DNA of 64,000 nucleotides. Origin: Phaeosaccion multiseriatum (taxonomy: Eukaryota > Ochrophyta, other classes). The notes below the pieces were generated by a model. That model saw nothing but the letters and a program-made list of their open reading frames with translations. It searched no databases and was not told the DNA's origin. The stretch is taken from contig OZ218962.1 of the NCBI GenBank assembly GCA_965112735.1, forward strand, positions 1,240,001 through 1,304,000. The letters run 5' to 3'. Below, piece after piece: positions 47,463 to 57,000 of the stretch. Positions within the stretch are counted from its first letter, which is position 1. Every line of letters starts with the position of its first letter. Both the position numbers and the translations under genes were made by a program.

Positions 47463-48155
47463 GAAGGCGGGTCGTTTTTTTTCTCAGGCAAGCCCCCTTC
47501 TTTGGCTTTTGAAGAGGGCGCCAACTGTGAGTTTCGGAGAACCACATTGCGAGCTGGAAGTCGTCTGCTCCAATGTTGCTGATCGATATGTATCGGTTAA
47601 GGTCTATTGTTGTCAGTTTATGTCTCGAGCGTCCTTGGAATGCTCCGGACCCCTCCACTTGCGCTTACAAGAAGCAAACTGGAGGCTGTAGCCGGGGGTT
47701 GAGTCTAGGGTGGGTTCGATTGGAGGTTCAGTGCCGTAGGCCTCTGTTACCAGGGCGGCCCACAATCGTCCTCCACCATATCTGCTGCTTTGCTCTGTCT
47801 AGCCCCTCAGGGGAGAGTATATAAGCGGTGCCGATTCGTTCGTTGTTCTGCCCAGAATGGAGGAAGGACGGAGGGGGTTGCTTCCTCTGCCCTCACGGCT
47901 TGCTGGTGTGATGTGGCGGCCAAGACGGGCGGAGAGTCAGAGTCAGATGGCTGCACCGCTGGCGTCAAGCGGAGACCTCTGAGGTGTTCCACAGCTCCTG
48001 CGCGGGGTGAGGAAGGACCCCTTGCCATCGCCATGTACCAACATGCGCTGCTCGGCCCCCGACGAACGCCCCAGATGCAGAGATGGAGCGGCGTGCCGTT
48101 TGGGAAGTAAGAGTCACGACAAGTGCTCCTCCGTCCCTTGTCCCCTCTCGATGCC
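47463..48155. other. Intergenic: SENP upstream flank and Nudix 3' flank
   Basis: No confident gene. It may hold the SENP first exon or promoter. TATATAAG lies near 47818 on the plus strand but no rightward gene follows. Confidence 0.45.
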
Positions 48156-49373
48156 TCACTCGTCTCCGTTCGCGCCGTACAGCTCTCTCAATCGCTGCAT
48201 GGCTAGCAGACATACGGAGGCGGAGACAAGACTTAGCTCTCCCTCAGCAATGGCCTGTCGAACTTGCGTCAGCGTCAAGCCTCTCTTGATGTCTATCCAC
48301 TCGCCGGGGTCCAGAGGTCTGGGGCTTTCCGTGACGAGGAGCGGGTCCACCACCAGGAAGCAGTGGAAGGTGTTTGCGTTGTACTTGTCCATCTGAACGG
48401 CAGGAGTGGAAAAAACGAGTCGCGTGATGGTCTGGTGTCTTTGTTCCCCACTTGTGCCTCTCCTCCGCTCTTTTCTCACCGCAATTGTGCTCTCCATGTC
48501 TGCCAGTAGCGGCAGCCAACGCCCGCCCGTGAGATGAGCTTCCTCCTCGAGCTCAAAGCGAGCAGCCTGGAAGGAGGGCGTAACGCAAGCAGTGAGTGGT
48601 GCATTAATCGCGCCGTCGTTTGCCGACCATCCCAACACTCTGGTGGAGAATGGGGCCGGCCAGTCATCTCTTGAGCACCTCTCACCTCAAGGGGTGATGC
48701 GTGTTTCCCCTCTTCGTACATGCCTGCCACAATGCCTGCCACCACACCCGCAAATCAATCCTACATTAGTCAATGGGAAATGTTCTCGTTGATTCCCTTC
48801 CACCCATCCTCACCTAAGGAGACCTTCTTCTGGCCCGGAGCGTACTCCCTTATCAGGGTCGTTGTCCGCGTCTCAGAGTCCCACACGAACACCACAACCG
48901 ACTCGTGCTCCTGATCGATTACGTCGAACGTGGTCGTCTCTCTGCCCGCAGCCACACAGAGAAGGGAAGCACAAGCATCAGCGTGCATGCCCGGGAAGAA
49001 GAAAAAGAAGGGCTTCCTCATGTACCCACCCGGAAGGCATTCGAACATCTCGTTGAACTACTGTGCGCCAACCGCTGTACGCCTCCCTCTCCTCCAGAAG
49101 GGGAAAGTCGGGCTCGTCATCAGAGTCGCTATCAGCTTTACTCCATGCCTTGCCGGCAGAGAGAGTTGCTCCTACGGGAAGAGTCTTGGGGACGAACGCA
49201 TCGACCTGGAGGCACGCGACAAGCGAGGCAGAAAGAGGAGAGATTGGAATGGAATGTGTATTATATCGTCCTTTCCCGTGTTCATAATGCGTCGTCCAGC
49301 ATCCCTCGATCACCCCCCTTTCACCTACCAGTTGGAGTGACAGGAGCAAGAGCACCAACCATTGGAAGATCAT
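48156..49373 (-). CDS. Nudix hydrolase (ADP-sugar pyrophosphatase-like), plastid targeted
   Basis: Six exons (49329-49373, 49030-49205, 48814-48941, 48686-48735, 48480-48566, 48156-48392) sum to 723 nt, 240 aa. Exon 1 is a signal peptide, MIFQWLVLLLLSLQL, followed across the intron by VDAFVPKTLP, an ASAF-like plastid motif. The fold appears as VVVFVWDSETRTTTLIREYA, PGQKKVSLGIVAGMYEEGKH, then the Nudix helix SPLEAARFELEEEAHLTGG with ELEEE for metal binding, and MDKYNANTFHCFLVVDP. The preceding GIVAGMYEEG loop fits plant-type NUDT14/NUDX members. It probably cleaves an NDP-sugar or similar diphosphate in the plastid. It shares a 140-bp divergent promoter with the LRR gene. Confidence 0.86.
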
Positions 49374-49513
49374 CAGGGCAAGGAGGAGGAGAGGAGGAGA
49401 GGGGGAGACGAGGGGAGCAAGCGAAGGAAGTGGAGGGATTGGTTCTTCAAAGGAAATCACAGGAGGGCAACTCTTCTCTGATTCCTTCTCTTTAACCCAC
49501 TCAAGTCCCCCTC
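49374..49513. promoter_or_regulatory. Divergent promoter region (Nudix / LRR-IQ gene)
   Basis: 140 bp between divergent starts, purine-rich on the plus strand (GGAGGAGAGGAGGAG). It is the shortest head-to-head spacing in the window. Confidence 0.45.
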
Positions 49514-51517
49514 ATGCCCTTCGTCACGGATGACGGAGGGGATTACTTGCAGCAACAGGGGCTGAAGGAGCCCGAGAAGGCTCGACGGGAGTACCTTCGC
49601 CTGGATCTCAGCGTGAGTGACGGCGTTCCACCACTGACAAGCCTGCGGGAGCTGCGATTGCCCGTGGCCTATCCTGCGCTAACGCACCTGGTGAGTGGCA
49701 TTCAGCAGCAGCAGGGGAAGCACGAGCAGTAGTACGTCTCGCTTGGGATGGTGAAGTAACCCTTCTGTTGCCTTCTGCGCAGGACGTCTCGAATAACGGC
49801 CTCAGCAGTCTCGAAGGCGTGGGAGAGCTCTACTCTTTGCAGGTGAGTGAGCCGGTGAGTAGTCTTCCTGCCCCTCGCCGCCTCTCACCTTGATTTCTTC
49901 GCTCTCTTCCCTGCCGCAGACTCTGTTGGCCACCCACAATTTTCTTGAGCAACCACCAGACTTACTCGAGGTCAGAGGCAAGTGGTTGTTGTTGTTGTTT
50001 GGAAGTAGATCCAAGTCGACTCAGGAGAGTAATTGCAACTTCTCTCGGATGCGCTCCGAAGGGGGAAGAGAGGGTGTGGAAGTGGTAGATGGAAGAGCGG
50101 CGAGCCGGGGGGCCGGAGAAGTATAGGATGGTGAGTGGAAGGCTAATCAACGTCCCTCCCGCTAATCCCTGTGTTTCCGTAGGTCTGGTGAAGCTTGATC
50201 TGTCGCACAACGTGATTACCAGCGCGTCGGAGTTTCCCTCCTGCCTCTGCTTTGACAGCCTAGAGTACCTCAGCCTCAGTGGAAACGAAGTCCAACACCT
50301 GTGCGAGGCCAAGTCGCTCGCGGTCTTTAGTGCACTGACCAGCCTTGTAAGTGGGAGGGAGAGGGAGCAAGAGAGGAAGTTCGAATCCTCGCTCACTCCT
50401 TCTCTCGTGTTCTCCCCTTGTCGCTCTTTGTGTGTTTGTGTCGCGGGCCTGATCCTCCTTCAGGACTTGGAGGGGAATGCGGCGGTGGTGGAGGCAGAAG
50501 GAATGCGCATCGACTTGACTCCCCTTTTCCTCTTTCTTCTGCCCAACCTCACTCGCCTCAATGGTAAGCGAGTGATGGAGGGGAGGAGACGGAACGAATA
50601 CGCTGAGAAACACGCACCGGGTGCACTCACGGACAACGCCGTGCAAAAGGCGGGAGTCCTTTTCCGCTCTCCAAATGGCCAGCTGTCCCCTGCCCTACTG
50701 GACTTGCTGGAGCCCCCTCTGCATCGGCACCTGCTCGGGTACCTCCGCAAGACGTGCCCCCTGCCGCCGACCTCTTGCGCCTCTCCCACCCCCCCCATGG
50801 AGAGCCACGGTGCGGTCCAATATCACCAGAGGGAAATGGCGGAGGGGCAGGGGCAAGGCTTGCGACGTCCTCGTTGGACTGAAGGCCAAGTCCCACAGGG
50901 ACTCCCCGAGCATACAACCACCGCTCCACCCAGCAGCAGCAGCAGCAGAAGGGAGGAGAGCTCGTCGTTGTGCTGCTCGGGAGTCGCCCTGCTGCTGACC
51001 GGGCTCTCTCCAGAGGAGAAGCTCTCTGCGACGTGGGCTGTGGAGCAGCTGCAGGGGGCTGTGAGGGGGGCACGCGTGCGACAACGATTGAAAGGGCCGA
51101 GGCGGCGCATCGACGCTGCCGTCCGCATTCAGGCGCTGTATCGGAGGTACAGGTAGGTAGGTGGGTTAGGAGGTGTGAGAGAGCCTTGCTTGCTTGCGTG
51201 GGCTTGACGCAAAAGAAGAATGAGATCTGTCCCACGGGCTCTCGTTCATACTTCCCCCACTTGCACACCTCACCCACCCACATTGCAGCGTGCAGACACG
51301 CCGCAAGAAGGACCGCACCCTGCGAAGATCTTCCCACGTCGGCGCTGCGGAAGGAGGGCGCGCTCAAGCTGACCTGGGGGAGCGGGTGGCGCGCCTGGAG
51401 GTGGCACTGCAGCAGAGCGAGATGAAGCAGGAGGCCCTGAGTCAGGCTCTCTCCTGTGTACTGCAAGAAGCCGCGTCGCTTCGGGAAAGAGTCGCAAAAC
51501 TCGAGGAGAAGGGATGA
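49514..51517 (+). CDS. Leucine-rich-repeat protein with IQ motif and C-terminal coiled coil
   Basis: Six exons (49514-49690, 49783-49842, 49920-49977, 50183-50346, 50464-51152, 51289-51517) sum to 1,377 nt, 458 aa. Start MPFVTDDGGDYLQQQGL. SDS22-type LRRs follow: LTSLRELRLP, LTHLDVSNNGLSSLEGVG, LQTLLATHNFLEQPPDLLEV, RGLVKLDLSHNVITSASEF, LEYLSLSGNEVQHL and the cap LPNLTRLNGKRVMEGRRRNE. A Pro/Ser/Gln linker leads to an IQ motif (DAAVRIQALYRRYRSVQTRR) and a heptad coil GERVARLEVALQQSEMKQEA. Such LRR/IQ proteins are usually centrosomal, axonemal or cytoskeletal scaffolds. The third intron must start with GC (AGAG/GCAAGT) to keep the frame. Confidence 0.84.
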
Positions 51518-51680
51518 AGGTGGCTCGTGGCTCGTGACGATGGTGTGTGAAGTGGAGGTGGCGGAGCGGCAGCAGGCACACAGGGGGGCACATACACGAT
51601 GCTCTGTTGGCATGCATGTGATGCATTGAGGCACACTTCCAGCTGCTCGGGTGCTGTGCGGCCGAAAAGAAGACGTCGCC

Positions 51681-52525
51681 ATGGATAGCAAACTACCTAC
51701 AGTACCTGAGGGTGAAGCGCAAGGCAGGAGCTTCTTCGGCATATCCTGGAGCATGTGTGAGTGCCGGACAAGAAAGACTACGCCCCGCCTCCAGCACGAG
51801 GTGGCCAAACGAAGATTGCAGAAAGGCAGAGACGTAGCTACGGACAAGCATGACGAGGTGGTGGCGGTAGCAGCGGCACAGTACTACCAACACGCGCAGC
51901 CGATGGGGGAGCAGGAGGCCTCCGTTCTCTTTGATCTTGTGGCGCAGCACAGAGACGCTGTTAGTGGACACGTGTCAGGGCAAGCCTTCGCGAGCATGAA
52001 TTGCGACAGTGTGGGCTTTCTGGCCAAGTTTTCTGCGCGCCTTTGCGTGTTGGGTGTACGGCAAGACACAGCGCTGGATGGCGGCTGCGATTTGTACATT
52101 CTGGAGGAGGTGAGAGGAGAGAGATTGGAGGCGTCCCTCCTCAGGGCGTGGGGCCCAAGCCTATGAAGTGAAGCGATTGATGGCCTTTGAGTAGGCTAGA
52201 GCTGGCGCTCCTCTACTCCTCTTTTTTCTCCCCAAACCCTGTGATACTGTACCACCAACTGACCAACTGCTTCTACTGGGCCTTTGCTCAGGTGGGGCGA
52301 GCACGCAACATGGGCCTCGTGAATAAGGACCTCAAGGAGGCGGCAAGAAGGAGGCACGGGCATAGTGGTGGGAAGGAGTGCGCCGGTGGCGTCAGGTGCA
52401 GCCAGGGCCGTGTGTGCGCGTGTTGTGCAGATGCCCACAGGTGTGGCAGTGCTGGGTTGGCTGCACCGGTGCTGGTGTCGTGCTCGTCACTCGTGTCACC
52501 CGAGGCCAAAGGGGACAACTACTAA
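51681..52525 (+). CDS. Hypothetical protein, 220 aa
   Basis: Exons 51681-52109 and 52292-52525, phase 0. It starts MDSKLPTVPEGEAQGRSFFG and continues DEVVAVAAAQYYQHAQPMGE, QEASVLFDLVAQHRDAVSG, ASMNCDSVGFLAKFSARLCV and DTALDGGCDLYILEEVGRAR. The C-terminal exon is Cys-rich (RVCACCADAHRCGSAG). I do not recognise it. The first exon has plausible globular composition; the second may be partly non-coding. The intron carries a degenerate, inverted relative of the 18-mer (about 52241-52270). Confidence 0.5.
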
Positions 52526-54069
52526 AGACAAGAGCGTATAGACTAGGACATGATTGAGGCAGGTGTAAAAGGAGGGGACAAAGCCCTGGTACTGGGAGCT
52601 GTTCCGGCCGGGAAGGGTCTTCAGCCCACGCCCTGGCTGCCCTTGGCTCGAAGGCTGACAGAGCGCTGTGAGGGCGTGTGTGCGTGAGGTTGGGAGTGGA
52701 CGATGGGCTGAGAGGCAGCGTCATGAGCGTCATGAGCAAAGAAAGAGGAGGAGGAGGGAACAGCCAGCCAGGCGTAGCCGAAGGAGCGGTCGAGAGGCCA
52801 AACAAGCGATGCCATCGCGCTGAAGCGCCGCCCCAGGAGGGATAAATACGTAATTTATTTACTTCCGACTTGAGTAGTAGTGGCAAAGAGAGAGAGGGAG
52901 GTTTAAGAGTATTGGCTGATAAGCAACGTCCACACTTGGGGTCTTCAACTCTGGGGCTCTGGGCCCTCCTGCACTACGTTTATGGAGTTCTGTTAAGGAC
53001 AAAAATCTTATCGCGGAAGGGACATCGCAACACGACAATTGTCGCGAAGAGCTACTACTTGATTGATTGCAATTTATAATTGTTCGCAAGGGGTACTAAT
53101 CCTTGTGTTGTTCGGCGGCAGAACACAAATTCGATACGGCACGTAGTCCTGTCTTGCGGTACCCATGCCTGGGGGGCATGCTAGCGGGACAGAGCAGGAA
53201 GGAAATGGGGACGAAGAGGTTGCCGAGATCTCTAGTCAAGGAGCAGGTGGAGGGGGTATAGATCCTCAGGAGGCAGCTGTTCCTACAGATGCAGCAGCTG
53301 ACAAACTTAGTGGCCCAGTTGAGCGCAAGCTCAACAGCAGGAAGTTCTGTTGTGTCAGGGGCAGGAAGCCAAGGAGGTGCGTCAGGCAGTGGCGGCACCG
53401 TAGCGGCCGGGAGGGGGAGGCAGACCAGCACGGGCGGGGGGGCGGCCGGGGGCCGGCCCGGGGGGGGGCGGGCGGGGGGGGCAGGCAGCCAGCCAGGCAG
53501 CAGCGGTAGCAGGCCAGCAGCTCTCTGATTTGTTCGAGCTACAAGTCAAAGGTGCACCCCTTCTCTTCCGAGCTGAAAGAAGGTCATATCGGGGGGGGGG
53601 GCGCGGGGAATCGGACAATCGGACGGAGGATCTCTTCCGCCGTTTCGTTTTTTGCCGGGGATGGCACCAGAGGGCGAACGACTGCAAAAGTAATGCCCGC
53701 AGGAGAGATGGAGAGCAAAAGAAGAGAACACAAACAGTCGCAGAAGCCAAGAGGAGAGGAAGCCCGTACCAGTTCTACAATTTCCAGCCAGCCGCACGCC
53801 ACGCTAGCGCTAGTCTACTAGACCTGCCTTTTGAGAGAGAAGGAGCCGTCGCTGCCTCTGCCGGAGTTAACGCCACAGCCATATTCGGAGGAAAAAGGTA
53901 AAAGGGGTTACGTGCGTGCGGGTGAAGTCTTGTTTCTAGACTGCTGCACAACCTGCGCTAACGCAGCCTGTTCTTGGCTGCCTGCTGCTTCTCTCTCGCT
54001 TGTCTTGACTGGTGCACCAGCCAGAGCCACCACCAGACGTCGCTCAAAGCAACAAGGAGTACTAGCACG
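52526..54069. other. Intergenic 1.5 kb, no gene resolved
   Basis: The region splits into an A/T-rich part (52840-53110, with the palindrome CGACAATTGTCG near 53034) and a very G-rich part (53400-53520). Frames at about 53165-53525 read MPGGHASGTEQEGNGDEEVA and, one frame over, LRRQLFLQMQQLTNLVAQLS. The latter is a gag-like Gln-rich helix broken by a stop and frame change. A decayed retroelement fragment is possible but unproven. Confidence 0.3.
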
Positions 54070-57000
54070 ATGCCGGTGGTTTCGGAGAAATGGATTGATG
54101 TGACGCGCGCGTCTAAAAGAGGACGAGGAGCAAAGACTCCAGAGAAGAACAAGGGGCGAGAGCGGCAGCAGGAGGAGGGCCGAGCCGCCAAGAAGAAGAA
54201 GAAGGACAAGAACAACGGCGAAAGGTAGGCAGCTAAGAAGCCCTTGCTTAGCGTCTGCCTGCGCCCGTTGCTGCGCAAGGAAACATTGCTCCTAACGCCC
54301 CTCTCTTTCGCTCTCCCTGTCTTGGCTGGCAGGCGGCAGACAAGTCCAACAAGGCCGCGCGTCTCCACAGGAGGACGAGGAGGAGGACGAGGAGCAAAGA
54401 CTCAAGAGAAGAACAAGGGGCGAGAGGGGCAGGAGGGCGGAGTCACCACGAAGAAGGCCGCCAAGAACAAGAACAAAAGGTAGGCAAAGCAGCTAAGAAG
54501 CCCTGCCTTGCTTAGCGTCTGGTGCCTGCGCCCGTTGCTGCGCAAGGAGGAAACATTGCTCCTAACGCCCCTGCCCTCTCTTTCGCTCTCGCTCCCTGTC
54601 TTGGCTGGCAGGCAGGAAACAAGTCCAAGGCCACGGACGATGGGATGCTTCCTTCCTCCTCGTCCTGCTGGGCCTGTCCACGACCAGAAGGAGGCCACCG
54701 GGGCTCTTCCCAGCAGACTGGCTGGCGGCCGGCAACATCAACAACGAGGAGAAGGCCGTCGCAGCAGTGCCACCAGCAAGGAGAGCAGTCCTCCTCATCC
54801 CAAGCCCACCAACCGCGGCCTCTGGAGTGGTGCCAACCACTGTTGGTTGAATTGCGTCATACAGCTACTCAACACTATTTACTCTGAAACTCCGGAAGCG
54901 TGGCAGGCATTGCATTTGCCGGAGGAGCTCGAGGATACACTCCTTCTGCTGATGGGGCACGTCAACGGGGAATCACCCGCCAACGCATGGAAACTACGCC
55001 AGCTGGTGGACAAAGTCGAGGTCATGTTGGCAGATCTCTTGAAGGGTAACATGAAAATCGCTTTGGGCGAGCAGAACGATGCTGCAGCGGTGCTGAGAGC
55101 GCTCTCCCAGCGGGGCCACGACAACGACGCCAGTGACAAAACCAATGTCACGACCTACATCGCCCACCAAAAAGCACATATAGTGGAGTATGAGGTAAGT
55201 TTTAGTTAGGGAGGGGAGGGGATGGAAGGGAGGGGAGGTGAGGGTGGGGATGGAAGGGAGGGGAGAGAGGGAGGTGAGGGAGGAAGGGAGAGAGGGGGGG
55301 TGGGGATGGAAGGGAGGGGAGGGAGGGGGGGAGGGATGGGGGTGAGGGAGGGAGGGAGGGATGGGGGTGAGGGAGGGAGGGAGGTGAGGGTAGAGAGGGA
55401 AGGAGAGGGAGGGAGGGAGGGAAAGAAGGAGGGAGGGAGGGAGGCAGAGAGAGGGGCGAGGGTGGGGATGGAAGGGAGGGGAGAGAGGGGGGGAGGGATG
55501 GGGGTGAGGGAGGGAGGGAGGGATGGGGGTGAGGGAGGGAGGGAGGTGAGGGTAGAGAGGGAAGGAGAGGGAGGGAGGGAGGGAAAGAAGGAGGGAGGGA
55601 GGGAGGCAGAGAGAGGGGCGAGGGTGGGGATGGAAGGGAGGGGAGAGAGGGAGGGAGGGAGGGAGGGAGGGACGGACGGAGGGAGAGAGGGAGAGAGGGA
55701 GGCCTCCCTTCAGGCGTCCCTCCCTCTCCTTCAGGCGTCCCTTCTGCCCTCCCTCCCTCCCTCCCTCCGTCCGTCCCTCTCTCCCTCCCTCCCTCCCTCC
55801 CTCCGTCCGTCCCTCTCTCCCTCCCTCCCTCCCCTCCCTCCGTCCGTCCCTCTCTCCCTCCCTCCCTCCCTCCCTCTCTCCCCTCCCTTCCATCCCCACC
55901 CTCGCTTCCCTCCCTCTCTCCCTCCCCCTCTCCCTCCCTCTCCTTCCCTCTCAACCCTCACCCCCCTCTCTCCCTCTCTCCCCTCCCTTCCATCCCCACC
56001 CTCACCTCCCTCCCTCCGTCCCTCCCTCCCTCCCTCCCTCCCTCCCTCCCTCCCTCCCTCCCTACCTCCTTCAAGGGGTGTGGGTGGGGATGGAAGGGAT
56101 GGAGGGAGGGAGGGAGGAGAGGGAAGGAGAGGGAGGGAGGGAGAGAGGGGCTGAGGGTGGAGAGGAAGGGAGAGGGAGGGAGGGAGGTGAGGGAGGGAGG
56201 GACGGAGGGAGGGAGGTGAGGGTGGGGATGGAAGGGAGGGGAGAGAGGGAGAGAGGGGGGTGAGGGTTGAGAGGGAAGGAGAGGGAGGGAGGGACGGAGG
56301 GAGGGAGGGAGGGAGGGAGGGAAGGAGGGAAGGAGAGGGAGGGAAGGAGGGAGGGAGGGAGGGAGGGAGGGAGGGAGGGAGGGAGGGAGGGAGGGAGGGA
56401 GGGAGGGAGGGAGGGAGGGAGGGAGGGAGAGAGGCACGGACGGAAGGAGGGAAGGAGAGAGGGAGGGACGGAGGGAGGCCTCCCTTCAGGCGTCCCTCCC
56501 TCTCCTTCAGGCGTCCCTCCCTCCCTCCCTCCCTCCTTCCCTCCCTCCCTCCCTCCCTCCTTCCCTCCCTCTCCTTCCCTCCTTCCCTCCCTCCCTCCCT
56601 CCCTCCCTCCCTCCCTCCCTCCCTCCCTCCCTCCCTCCCTCCCTCCCTCCCTCCCTCCCTCCCTCCCTCTCTCCCCTCCCTTCCATCCCCACCCTCCCTC
56701 CCTCTCTCCCTCCCTCCCTCCCTCTCTCCCTCCCTCCCTCCCTCCCTCCCTCCCTCCCTCCCTCCCTCCCTCCCTCCCTCCCTCCTTCAAGGGGTGTGGG
56801 TGGGGATGGAAGGGATAGAGAGAGGGAGGGTGGAGAGGGAAGGAGAGGGAGGGAGGGAGAGAGGGGCTGAGGGTGGAGAGGGAGGGAGAGGGAGGGAGGG
56901 AGGTGAGGGAGGGAGGGACGGAGGGAGGGAGGGAGGCGAGGGTGGGGATGGAAGGGAGGGGAGAGAGGGAGAGAGGGGGGTGAGGGTTGAGGGGGAAGGA

